From NCBI GenBank assembly GCA_030838025.1, contig JAUTXM010000153.1:1-13692 (forward strand): a DNA stretch of 13,692 nt. The letters run 5' to 3'. The position numbers were made by a program, and so were the translations under genes. Source of the stretch: Acidimicrobiaceae bacterium (GTDB lineage Bacteria > Actinomycetota > Acidimicrobiia > Acidimicrobiales > Palsa-688). The notes beneath the pieces are model-generated. The model searched no databases. It saw only the letters and a program-made list of their open reading frames with translations, and had not been told where the DNA came from. Of this stretch, positions 1 through 7,227 are shown piece by piece; the stretch's first letter is position 1, and each line of letters opens with the position of its first letter.

Positions 1-157
1 CTAGTAAGACCCCATGGGGCGTGCCGACCAGCCGACAGATCACGCAGTCAGCCGACGACCGTCGAGCTCAAGCTCCCCGAACGCCGGCTCGTGACCGTTC
101 CCAGACCGACCTCCAGCATTCGAGCCCTCGGGGCTCCGAGCAGGTAAGAAGAAGGAC

Positions 158-811
158 ATGGATCTCACCCGACTGAATGAATCCGGCGACTATCGGCGCC
201 ATCGTGAGCAGCTGCGGGTCGCCGAGTTGGACCTGATCGATCACGTCGAACGCGTCGCAGCACTACGGCGACAACTACCGGCCGACACTGTCGTCCCCGA
301 CTACGAGTTGGTCGACGTCACCAGCCGCGACCACATCCGCCTGTCGCAGCTGTTCAGCGCACCCCAGCGAGACCTGATCGTGTACCACTTCATGTACGGC
401 AAGGCGCAGACCGAGCCGTGCCCCCTTTGCACGATGTGGATCGACGGCTATAACGCAGCGGCGCCGCACGTCACTCAGAACGTCGACTTCGTCGTGGTCG
501 CTGCCGCCGCTCCCGATGCCCTGCAGGCCCACGCGGCATCGCGCGGCTGGAGCAACCTTCGCCTGCTCAGCGCGGGAGAGAGCATGTTCAAGTACGACCT
601 TGGGAGCGAAGAGGCCGACGGCACCCAGACTGAGTGGATCTCGGTGTTCACTTTCGGTGACGACGGCACGGTGCGCCACCTCTATTCGAAAGGCGCGCAG
701 ATGGCGGACGACCGCCGGGAGCGCGGCATCGATCTGCTCAGCCCCGTATGGCACCTCCTCGACCTAACGCCAAACGGGCGCGGCGACTGGTACCCAGCGC
801 TGAGCTACTGA
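158..811 (+). CDS. DUF899 family thioredoxin-like protein
   Basis: The 217-residue protein matches the layout of the DUF899 family, cytosolic proteins with a thioredoxin-like fold and no firmly established substrate. Visible hallmarks are the LIVYHFMYG strand at about residues 73-81, the CPLC motif at 88-91 in the position of a CxxC redox centre followed by the aromatic-rich TMWIDGYN stretch, a strand VDFVVVAAAAP at 109-119, and the C-terminal RGIDLLSPVWHLLDLTPNGR segment that closes these proteins. The length is near the family norm (about 220-260). The start is the ATG preceded by a purine-rich AAGAAGGAC; no other start fits as well. It stands alone, with no gene within 1 kb downstream on either strand. 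A dithiol redox or peroxide-related role is inference from the fold. Confidence 0.9.
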   Translation: MDLTRLNESGDYRRHREQLRVAELDLIDHVERVAALRRQLPADTVVPDYELVDVTSRDHIRLSQLFSAPQRDLIVYHFMYGKAQTEPCPLCTMWIDGYNAAAPHVTQNVDFVVVAAAAPDALQAHAASRGWSNLRLLSAGESMFKYDLGSEEADGTQTEWISVFTFGDDGTVRHLYSKGAQMADDRRERGIDLLSPVWHLLDLTPNGRGDWYPALSY

Positions 812-964
812 CGCCGCGATTCCCCTACGGCGGCTCCTATTCAGTCGAAGGATTCGGGGCCGCCAGCGCAAGCAACCGCGGCGATTTCTCGCTGCCAGTG
901 CCCTCGTCGGCGAGCAGGCCGTCCAACGAATACATGAACACCCACGCAATCAGCTTCCGCATGA

Positions 965-1378
965 TCAGAGCTGACCAGCTACGGCGGGATCGTGGCCGCC
1001 CGGGCGGTTGCCTACGACGGGACCCCTGGCGGCGAACTGGGCGCCTGGAGGGTGTCACGAGACGGTATAACCCCAGTGGTGTTGACCGCCTGACCGACGT
1101 TTCGAAGTAGCAGTGGCTCCTACAGGTCGTTCCATCTTGTGGCAGACGCGAGCATCGACGGCGTCCCGATTGCCGACGCCAGCCAGCAACCGGGCACTTC
1201 GGCAACCCGGCTATTCAGCCGCCTCTACTTTGTGGCTGGTGACACCGACCCGAGCACCGGGCCCTTCCGGCACATGCGGCGGTATAGGTTTCGAGCATGT
1301 TGGCGAACGGGCCGGGCAGGTCGACGGGTGCACGCCCGTGTCGCGGCAGCGGGATCGCCGGCCTGTTCTCTGAAATGA
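965..1378 (+). pseudogene. possible decayed reading frame with an internal stop
   Basis: One frame is open from 965 to a TGA at 1091-1093 and then continues in the same frame to a TAA near 1378. The first part reads SYGGIVAARAVAYDGTPGGE and ends GITPVVLTA. After the stop it continues with SYRSFHLVADASIDGVPIAD and then SATRLFSRLYFVAGDTDPST. The mix of hydrophobic, glycine and acidic residues looks protein-like, and the same frame is used on both sides of the stop. That would fit a gene broken by a nonsense mutation, but no family is recognised. G+C-rich DNA often throws up such frames by chance, so this is tentative. Confidence 0.22.
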
Positions 1379-1675
1379 ACTCCCGGTCCGGTGGCCCCTG
1401 TTCTGACCCGTGCTCTGAAGTGGCCCGCGACTAAGACGATGAGATGCCGCGGCGTCAAGCTGTCCCCAGCCGCAAAGTGTTGTGGACCGTGGTCAGACGC
1501 TTCAACCAGTCGCTACTGAAACGGACGCTCTCTGGAGGCCACCGACTACCCCGCACCGCCACTTCGGCCGATCGTGTTGTTCTTGTGCATCCACAACTCC
1601 GGGCGCAGTGCAGCACCCCGGGCTCTCTCGACCACCACGCACAAGGGGTCACGCTGAGATCCCTCGATAGGTACG

Positions 1676-1711
1676 CGATTGGACCGGCGGCCGGAGCCGA
1701 CGGTCCAATCG
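1676..1711. terminator. perfect 11-bp inverted repeat, possible terminator
   Basis: CGATTGGACCG (1676-1686) is repeated exactly as its reverse complement at 1701-1711, with a 14-nt G+C-rich loop that can itself pair. On the plus strand it is followed by a pyrimidine-rich tail (TTCTCTCCTT). It lies about 100 nt past the stop of the leftward CHAP gene and could end that transcript, although on that strand no T-run follows. Confidence 0.42.
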
Positions 1712-1814
1712 TTCTCTCCTTGGTATGTTCGGTTGGGGCACCCGAGATGCTCGGGCTGGACGCAATGGTGGGGGGATCCGGCGCGAGCCGCTCCTACGCC
1801 CCTCAACAACACCC

Positions 1815-2783
1815 TCAGCCGATCACCCCGTAGCTGCCCTGGCTCAGGTCACTTGCGACTGTGACACCGGTGGCGGCGGAGAGGTCGAAGGTCGCCCAGG
1901 CGCCGTTCAACACGTAGAACTGGCGGACATCGTGGGGATTGTTACTTGGCGCTGCCGGATGCAACCACTTGACGTAGGCGAACCCGTACTCCGGTCTGAC
2001 GGACCAACTTGACACGCTCATGACGTTGTTGCCGTGGTTGTCGTCAGCGTTCTCTTCCTCGACCCAGATTTGACCGTTCCCGGCGCCGTTCACAGCAGAG
2101 CCGGAAACCACAGCGGTATGTCCTGTGCCACCGAAAGTGGGCGTGTTGGAAAAGCTCAGGACATCGCCAATTTGGGGTGCGGAGTTGGGCGTTCCGTTCC
2201 TGATGGTGGTGAACATGCTTGGGTAGCGGGCAGCGTAGCGATCTACCAGCTGAGCGCCGTTGGTTGCGACAGGCATGGTCACGCCAAACTTGTAATACAG
2301 GTAACGCTCGGAGAATTCGACACATTGGTAGCCCGGCGTGGAAAGCGCTCCCGGATAAGCGTAGACAGCCTGCTGGCTCCCGCCGTCGATAGGTCGTGGG
2401 CCGCACGTAGGCACAGATATATTGGCGTCTGAGTAGGAGCTCCCCAAACCAGTGGCGCCGCTGAAAGCGTTGCACTGACCGCCGAGGGTCTGCGCGCCTG
2501 CGGGGCTTGCCTGGTTGAGTCCAGGCAAGATTGCTATGATGATCCCAAGCACCGCGGCTCGGGCAACGGCACCTAGCCCGAGTCGGCGGTATCGCCGAGA
2601 CTTGGTCCGGGACTGGGCTTTCGTCGTACTGACCCGATGTGCCAGCGGGCTGTTGACTGCGAACGAGTTGTTGGATTCTCGACTTATGTGGACTCCTCTG
2701 TCGGCGTCATCGACATTGTGGGGTTGCCCATGCGCGGCGGCAAGCCCGCAATTGCGCGGTATCGTAGAAGTACGGAAACGCAT
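1815..2783 (-). CDS. secreted CHAP-domain cell-wall hydrolase
   Basis: From the ATG at 2783 the product is 322 residues. A basic stretch (KSRRYRRLGLG) precedes a hydrophobic segment (ARAAVLGIIIAILPG) and an ASPAGA cleavage-like site near residue 97, so it is exported. The CHAP domain (an amidase or endopeptidase fold acting on peptidoglycan) follows. Its nucleophile is the Cys of GYQCVEFSERYLYYKFG (about 154), its His is in GTGHTAVVSG (about 222), and a polar third residue lies in EEENADD (about 245). All key residues are present, so it is probably active. The C-terminal 45 residues after the domain (RQFYVLNGAWATFDLSAATG) look like a single beta-propeller or lectin-type repeat cut short. The ATG start leaves an unusually long tail before the signal segment; a strong ribosome binding site lies in front of an in-frame ATA at 2687 (see that entry), which may be the real or former start. 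Function is inferred from the fold. Confidence 0.85.
   Translation of the reverse strand: MRFRTSTIPRNCGLAAAHGQPHNVDDADRGVHISRESNNSFAVNSPLAHRVSTTKAQSRTKSRRYRRLGLGAVARAAVLGIIIAILPGLNQASPAGAQTLGGQCNAFSGATGLGSSYSDANISVPTCGPRPIDGGSQQAVYAYPGALSTPGYQCVEFSERYLYYKFGVTMPVATNGAQLVDRYAARYPSMFTTIRNGTPNSAPQIGDVLSFSNTPTFGGTGHTAVVSGSAVNGAGNGQIWVEEENADDNHGNNVMSVSSWSVRPEYGFAYVKWLHPAAPSNNPHDVRQFYVLNGAWATFDLSAATGVTVASDLSQGSYGVIG
2693..2699 (-). promoter_or_regulatory. strong ribosome binding site in front of ATA
   Basis: On the minus strand AGAGGAG is followed after five bases (TCCAC) by ATA (2687-2685), in frame with the CHAP protein. Starting there would give a 290-residue precursor with a normal-looking extended signal peptide. 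There is no in-frame ATG, GTG or TTG between here and the hydrophobic segment. Either ATA is used as a rare start, or an ATG has mutated by one transition and translation now depends on the ATG at 2783. Confidence 0.5.
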
Positions 2784-2890
2784 TGTCCTGCACAGCCGTT
2801 GCCTAGCCCGTCCGTTCCAATATCCGTGGCTAGCTGCCTTTGATCCCATATCGGCTCCCTTGATCGGCCAGACTGCAACACGCTCCCCGC

Positions 2891-2956
2891 CCAGAGACCA
2901 TGCCAGGTGACCGACACGCGGCATAGGGGCATATTTGCCCCTGCTGTGGTCTCTGG
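2891..2956 (-). other. three-way-junction structured RNA or complex terminator
   Basis: On the minus strand a perfect 10-bp outer stem (CCAGAGACCA with TGGTCTCTGG, 2956-2947 and 2900-2891) encloses two hairpins. The first is AGGGGC-AAATAT-GCCCCT (2942-2925). The second is TGCC...GGCA (2923-2901), with an inner GTG/CAC helix. It begins 11 nt after the hydrolase stop and lies more than 100 nt before the CHAP start. It could end the hydrolase transcript, although no T-run follows, or form the first domain of a CHAP leader; further pairing (CTAGCC with GGCTAG near 2800-2840) supports a longer leader. c-di-AMP riboswitches are known in front of actinobacterial cell-wall hydrolase genes, but I do not see that consensus here. 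Confidence 0.45.
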
Positions 2957-2967
2957 AGACCCCAGGT

Positions 2968-4062
2968 TCAGGGATAGCGAGCGAGGAAGGCGGCGAGCGC
3001 GTCTCGGTACCCGAACGGGGCGGCGTCGATCGCGGAGACGTGATCCGCCCCGGGCACAAAAAGGTAGGTGACGAGGCTTGGTCGGGCACGGGCGAAGCGG
3101 GTCGCCAAGGCTGGGGGGACGACGGTGTCGGCGTCGCCTTGGATCAGGAGCACCGGCGCGCCTAGCGCCGCCTCGTGGCTGAGCTGGTCGAACTGGGAGT
3201 AGTTGAGGTGGATCCTCCATGCCAGTAGCTGTTCGCCGACCGCCACGAGAGCCCGCGGTAGTTCGTGGCGTCGGGCCTGGTAGTCGAGCGTTGCGAGCCA
3301 GTCGAGGACCGGTGAGTCGAGGATCAGGGCGCGAACGTCGGGGCGTGTTGCGGGGTCGCGAGCCACGAGTAGGGCCATGGCGCCGCCCAGGGAGTAGCCG
3401 TAGAGAACAACCCCACTGGCGCCGTGGCCCATGGCGTAGACGACCGCGGATTGGACGTCTCGCCACTCGGTCGCTCCGATGTGGCTGCGGTGGTCGGAGC
3501 TCGCGGGGACGCCCAGGTCGTTTCTGTAGCTGATGGCGAGGATCGGGTAGCCGAGGGTGTGGAGGGCCGGCATGGCAGCCAGAGTGTCGGAGCGGCTACC
3601 GCCCAGTCCGTGGACCAGCACCACCCACGTCGCCCTCCGGCCGGGGATCATCCAGGCGGGCATGGCTCCGAGGGGTGTGGGGACCGTCACGGTCGAGTAC
3701 TCGAGGCCGACGGCGCTGGCGGGGTCGCCAACGTAGGCGTTGGGCTCGATCCCGACGCTTTGGCCGACCTTGAGCTGGCCGCGCAGCCCGGAGAGTCGTC
3801 TAGTGATTGTCGTCGGGTGGACCGAGACGACGGCGCCGACCACTGCCTGGCCGTCGGGCCACGCAAGGCGGAAGGTGCCCGGTTCGGTGGCATCGGGGCC
3901 GCGGCCGATGGTGACGGTCCCGGCGACCGGATTCACGTCGACGACGCGAAGCGGGAAGCAGTCCTGGACATGGGTGACCGTTGTAACCCGACTGGTGGCA
4001 TACCATGCGCCACCAATCACTGTGATTAGCAGGGCTGCACTCAGGGCGATAGCGGCCATCAC
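2968..4062 (-). CDS. membrane-anchored alpha/beta hydrolase
   Basis: The 364-residue protein starts with a hydrophobic segment (about 3-22), which acts as a signal anchor or uncleaved signal. Next comes a beta-rich stretch of about 100 residues with no motif I recognise (about 35-130), then an alpha/beta-hydrolase domain. Visible catalytic elements are the oxyanion motif HGLGGS (151-156), the nucleophile elbow GYSLGG with Ser about 224, the acid in GDADTVVP (Asp about 312) and the His in GADHVSA (about 341). The layout resembles serine hydrolases of the BAAT/dipeptidyl-peptidase-like or DUF-type lipase group; the substrate cannot be told. A GTG immediately precedes the ATG, and neither has a clear ribosome binding site. 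It sits 129 nt downstream of the kinase gene in the same direction, so it may be transcribed with it or separately. Confidence 0.88.
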   Translation of the reverse strand: MMAAIALSAALLITVIGGAWYATSRVTTVTHVQDCFPLRVVDVNPVAGTVTIGRGPDATEPGTFRLAWPDGQAVVGAVVSVHPTTITRRLSGLRGQLKVGQSVGIEPNAYVGDPASAVGLEYSTVTVPTPLGAMPAWMIPGRRATWVVLVHGLGGSRSDTLAAMPALHTLGYPILAISYRNDLGVPASSDHRSHIGATEWRDVQSAVVYAMGHGASGVVLYGYSLGGAMALLVARDPATRPDVRALILDSPVLDWLATLDYQARRHELPRALVAVGEQLLAWRIHLNYSQFDQLSHEAALGAPVLLIQGDADTVVPPALATRFARARPSLVTYLFVPGADHVSAIDAAPFGYRDALAAFLARYP

Positions 4063-4191
4063 GGCGCGGCGCGCGGCAGGTCTCCGGCGTCGCTGATTGG
4101 GTGGTCGCTCGACTCTCGGACGCGTGGCGGTTCGAGCGGGTGGCCTGGTTCTCTCGGTGGTTGTCGTCGTGCCCGAGTGTCGGTCCCGGTG

Positions 4192-5481
4192 CTACCGCCT
4201 CCCAGGGGCAGTTCTGCCCCTCGCGGTCGGGGACTCGGCCGGATAGGCGAGCGTCACGGTGGTGCCGTCGGCCGACCCGGGGGCCGAAACGATGTGGTAG
4301 CTGCCGCCGGCGGCCTCGAACTGGTGAACGGCGTTCTGCTTGCGCGCCCAGATGGATTGCATCTGCAGGGGGTCGACGCCGGGGCCGTCATTGTGGACGC
4401 AGACCTCAACTGCCGAGGTTGAGGATCGAGCGGTGAGGGAGGCCGGGTAGCCATAGCGATGGTAGGACGCATTGTTAAGCAGCTCCCGGGTCGCCTCGAC
4501 CAGGAGGAGCACCGGGGTACGAGGCGGGACTTCGCCTTGGAGTCCGCCCAGATCGACGTGCAGCGCCGCCACGGCGGTGAAAGTCGAGGTCAACGAGCCC
4601 AGCTCGGCGGCCAGTTCGACGGAAGGGCGTGGGACCGTGGTCACGGCGGCAAGGAGATCGTCGCGGTACCTGGCTGCCCACGGGCCGAGCTTCTCGGCGG
4701 GCATGTCACCCCGGCGAACCTCGCGCAGCAGCGCTTTGGGGATGTCGTGCCCGATCCGGTAGGCGCTGCTCGCCGCCGCGACGCGCGCCCGCTCCGCCGC
4801 CACCCGGGTCAGCGTTCGGCGCAACATCTCGGTCTGGCCAACGATGGACCGGATCAGCTGGAACCCGATGGCCGAGATAGCGAAGAACGGAAGGTACGAC
4901 AAGGCGTTGGTCCATGCCGTCGCAGTCGCCGCCTGGGGCTGGTGGTGACCCGCGGGGACCCAGGCGATCACGCAGAGGAGGTAGGTGACGGTGATGCCGG
5001 CGACGCCCAGGGCACCCAAGGCCAATCGCCGGGCTGTACCGGCGATCACCACGGCACTGATGACCGTGTACGGTTCCACCCAATAACTTGAGGTGACCCG
5101 CAGCCCCGGCGGTGTCGCGTAGGTCACGGCAGCCAGGGCCAGTGCACCGGCGACGACCTCGACGGCGGCCATTCCATCATCGAAGACGACCGCGCGGCGG
5201 CGGCGAACCCGCACCGCGGCCCGACCCATGGTCAGAGCCGATTGGCCGGCCAACGCCACCAGTGTCAGCGAAACGACCGCGGGATGGGTGAAGGAAGACG
5301 TACCGACGGTCTCCGTCGCCGCCAATGCCAGGGTCGCCACCCGCACGCCGACAAGCGCCGTCAGAACAATGCGATCACCGAGGACGCTCTCCGCTCCGTC
5401 GCCGATCGGCCGTTTGCGGTGGCCGCGCTTCCCATCCGGGGGTTTAACGGTTGCGAGAGGCCGGCGGCGGTGGATCACCAC
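4192..5481 (-). CDS. membrane histidine kinase, NarL-partner type
   Basis: A 429-residue sensor kinase. The first half has about six hydrophobic segments (about residues 35-215), then a coiled linker (LRRTLTRVAAERARVAAASS). The phospho-accepting His is probably in YRIGHDIPKALL (about 245), where HD matches the HisKA_3 H-box. The ATPase domain shows the N box EATRELLNN (about 329-337), the G1 box HNDGPGVDP (363-371) and the GGSYHIVSAPGSADGTTVTL ending (from about 392). The frame is open to a TTG at 5550, but that lies inside the upstream regulator; the GTG pair at 5481/5478 behind GGAG is preferred. An ATG overlapping the regulator stop (5504) is in the wrong frame. It follows the response regulator by 19 nt and probably phosphorylates it. 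Signal unknown. Confidence 0.85.
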   Translation of the reverse strand: MVIHRRRPLATVKPPDGKRGHRKRPIGDGAESVLGDRIVLTALVGVRVATLALAATETVGTSSFTHPAVVSLTLVALAGQSALTMGRAAVRVRRRRAVVFDDGMAAVEVVAGALALAAVTYATPPGLRVTSSYWVEPYTVISAVVIAGTARRLALGALGVAGITVTYLLCVIAWVPAGHHQPQAATATAWTNALSYLPFFAISAIGFQLIRSIVGQTEMLRRTLTRVAAERARVAAASSAYRIGHDIPKALLREVRRGDMPAEKLGPWAARYRDDLLAAVTTVPRPSVELAAELGSLTSTFTAVAALHVDLGGLQGEVPPRTPVLLLVEATRELLNNASYHRYGYPASLTARSSTSAVEVCVHNDGPGVDPLQMQSIWARKQNAVHQFEAAGGSYHIVSAPGSADGTTVTLAYPAESPTARGRTAPGRR

Positions 5482-5500
5482 ACTCCGACAGCCGCGTCGA

Positions 5501-6166
5501 TCATGGCGCCAGCCCGCCTGGGTGGGGGTAGACCTCCCATGGACTGACAAGGCCCAGGTGGACGGCGAGGCGAACTCGGTCTGACTGCTTGGCGCAATCA
5601 GGGTGGATCTCGACGATGCGCTCGATGTGACGGCGTACGCCGGCGTCGGTCAACGGGGGGTCGAGGGCCCGGCCGATCTGGCGCAGCTTGCAACCGAGCG
5701 CCTCCAGGCGCAGGACCTCCTGCTGGCGCAGCGTGAGCAGCTTCCGGGCAACAGCGCCGACCATTTCGAGCAGAACAGGGTCGACGAAATACTGTCCCAG
5801 CACTACCGCATCGACAGCCTCGATCAGCGTCGCGACCTCCGCAGTGTCCTTCCCCACATAACCGCACGCTCCGGCCGCCTGGGCCCGTGCCAGCATCTCG
5901 CCGCTGGCCAACCCCGAGAACACCAGCACTTTGGCATTGCGGGAAAGCGCCCGGACCGCGTCGGCTCCCTCCAGGGTCCCCCCGCGCAGCTGCAGATCCA
6001 AAATCACGACGTCGAAACCACCACCCGACGTCGCCTCCAGCTCCTCGACGTTGGCGAAGCCCTCGACAACGGCGGCATCGCCGTAGTGGCCGCGGAGGCG
6101 GTCAACGGTCACCTCGCGAGTGAACGCCTGGTCCTCGACGACCGCTAGGCGCACGACAACGCTCAC
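5501..6166 (-). CDS. NarL/LuxR-family response regulator
   Basis: A 221-residue two-component regulator. The receiver domain shows the acidic pair ED (11-12), the phospho-acceptor Asp57 in VVILDLQL, Ser84 in VFSG and Lys106 in GYVGKD, so it is complete. A LuxR-type helix-turn-helix follows (about 142-205), with LTLRQQEVLRLEALGCKLRQ at its start; its recognition region is more divergent than usual. The start is the GTG at 6166, fixed by the GTGA overlap with the stop of the upstream membrane protein, which implies translational coupling. It lies between that protein and the histidine kinase, its likely phosphodonor. The regulated genes cannot be told, but the hydrolase and CHAP genes downstream are candidates by position. 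Confidence 0.92.
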   Translation of the reverse strand: MSVVVRLAVVEDQAFTREVTVDRLRGHYGDAAVVEGFANVEELEATSGGGFDVVILDLQLRGGTLEGADAVRALSRNAKVLVFSGLASGEMLARAQAAGACGYVGKDTAEVATLIEAVDAVVLGQYFVDPVLLEMVGAVARKLLTLRQQEVLRLEALGCKLRQIGRALDPPLTDAGVRRHIERIVEIHPDCAKQSDRVRLAVHLGLVSPWEVYPHPGGLAP

Positions 6167-7146
6167 GGGGTGACGATCGTATTGCCGCTGGAGGGCGCTG
6201 CGTCCAACGGCATGTCACGTTCTAGGGGCCGTACCGCCTCGATCATCCAGATCAGCCGGCCGGCCTCGTCTCGCACCGAGACCGGCACCTTGCCGGCGCC
6301 CAGATCGGCGACACGGTCTAACAGATCGACGACCGGGCCGAACACGTCGACCGTCACGGCACGCCACTGCGCCTCGTGAGCTAACTTCGCCGCCGCCTGG
6401 GTCACCTCGGCGTTTCGGGACGCGATCACCGCCAACCGGCGTCGCAGCACAAACATCGCCAGTGCCGCGACCGCGAAGAACAGCGGGTAGTTGGCGGCGT
6501 TTCCCCAAATCTGCGCCACGCCTTCATCGGGCAGACGTTGCGGGACAGACACCGACACCAAATAGGCACCCGCCAGCACCAGTGCCAGGACAGGCGGCCA
6601 CAGTGACGCAAGCCGGTCGGTCCCCCCGCGCCGCATCGCGCCATTGGCCGTCGATCTTCGCCACCACGCACCGGGCCCTCGTCCCCTCGGCGCACCTGTC
6701 TCGAGATCACCACTTGCGACAAGCCCCAGACCCGCAGCCGTTCCCACCGTATACGGCAACATCCAATTCAGCGAGCCTGCCCGACCCCGGGTGGCGACCG
6801 TGGCCACCGACATCGCCACCAAGGCCGCCATCCCAAAGAGGCCATCAACGAGAAGAGCCGCGCGTACCAGGCGACCGGCCCGCAGGGTCACAACAGCCAA
6901 AATGACGCTCTCGACCGCACATGCAGCCCCAAGCCCGACCGCGATCGTCACGTTGGTATAAGCACCCCCGGCCAGGACTAAATCGACCCCGGCCTGGGCC
7001 AAATGGACACATCGGCCCGCCAGAAAAATCAATACCAACGCGGATTGAAGACGGAGGGCGGTGACCCGCTCCAGATCAGCCCGGGAGCCGCGAAACGCCA
7101 CCTCCAGGGTGTCACGGACCGCACGGAAGTGTTCCCAGTCACGCAT
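6163..7146 (-). CDS. sensor-kinase-like membrane protein lacking His and ATPase domain
   Basis: A 327-residue protein with about six hydrophobic segments, a linker and a short soluble tail. It is a paralogue of the kinase two genes downstream: LNWMLPYTVGTA matches SYWVEPYTVISA, and IWGNAANYPLFFAVAAL matches AWTNALSYLPFFAISAI. Both then run into an Ala-rich linker and a helix where VTVDVFGPVVDLLDRV aligns with IGHDIPKALLREV. At the aligned His position it has Val, and after about 55 more residues it stops, so it has no ATPase domain. The frame is intact and ends in a GTGA overlap with the regulator, which argues for a maintained gene rather than debris. A role as sensor subunit, decoy or inhibitor of the kinase is inference. 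The start is ATG 7146; a TTG two codons earlier is possible. No clear ribosome binding site. Confidence 0.8.
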   Translation of the reverse strand: MRDWEHFRAVRDTLEVAFRGSRADLERVTALRLQSALVLIFLAGRCVHLAQAGVDLVLAGGAYTNVTIAVGLGAACAVESVILAVVTLRAGRLVRAALLVDGLFGMAALVAMSVATVATRGRAGSLNWMLPYTVGTAAGLGLVASGDLETGAPRGRGPGAWWRRSTANGAMRRGGTDRLASLWPPVLALVLAGAYLVSVSVPQRLPDEGVAQIWGNAANYPLFFAVAALAMFVLRRRLAVIASRNAEVTQAAAKLAHEAQWRAVTVDVFGPVVDLLDRVADLGAGKVPVSVRDEAGRLIWMIEAVRPLERDMPLDAAPSSGNTIVTP

Positions 7147-7227
7147 ACGCAAGCGCTACGTCGCCGATCCGGACCGCACCATTAGCCCGACTTCCCCCCG
7201 CCCCGCTTGGCCCCGCCATTTACGATA

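Larger units (their letters stand above)
812..1814. other. about 1 kb without a convincing gene
   Basis: No reading frame here has a recognisable domain, a credible ribosome binding site and protein-like composition throughout. Two things were seen: a plus-strand frame with an internal TGA that reads like decayed coding sequence (965-1378), and a perfect 11-bp inverted repeat at 1676-1711. A plus-strand frame at 1444-1833 overlaps the end of the convergent CHAP gene and has no family I recognise. The stretch is best read as decayed DNA between convergent genes. Confidence 0.5.

Noticed and set aside
1444..1833. 129-residue plus-strand frame
   Set aside because: It runs into the 3' end of the convergent CHAP gene, has no ribosome binding site, and only a vague resemblance of its N-terminus to deazaflavin-dependent nitroreductases.
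2690..2965. c-di-AMP (ydaO) riboswitch in front of the CHAP gene
   Set aside because: The context fits, but I could not find the conserved core sequences; kept only as an unclassified structure.
2684..3466. 260-residue minus-strand frame
   Set aside because: Arg/Pro-rich shadow of the alpha/beta hydrolase in another frame, with no ribosome binding site or motif.
4459..5091. 210-residue plus-strand frame opposite the histidine kinase
   Set aside because: Antisense shadow; the minus strand has clear kinase motifs over the same bases.
5501..5504. ATGA overlap at the regulator stop as the kinase start
   Set aside because: The ATG at 5504 is not in the kinase frame and reaches a TGA after nine codons.
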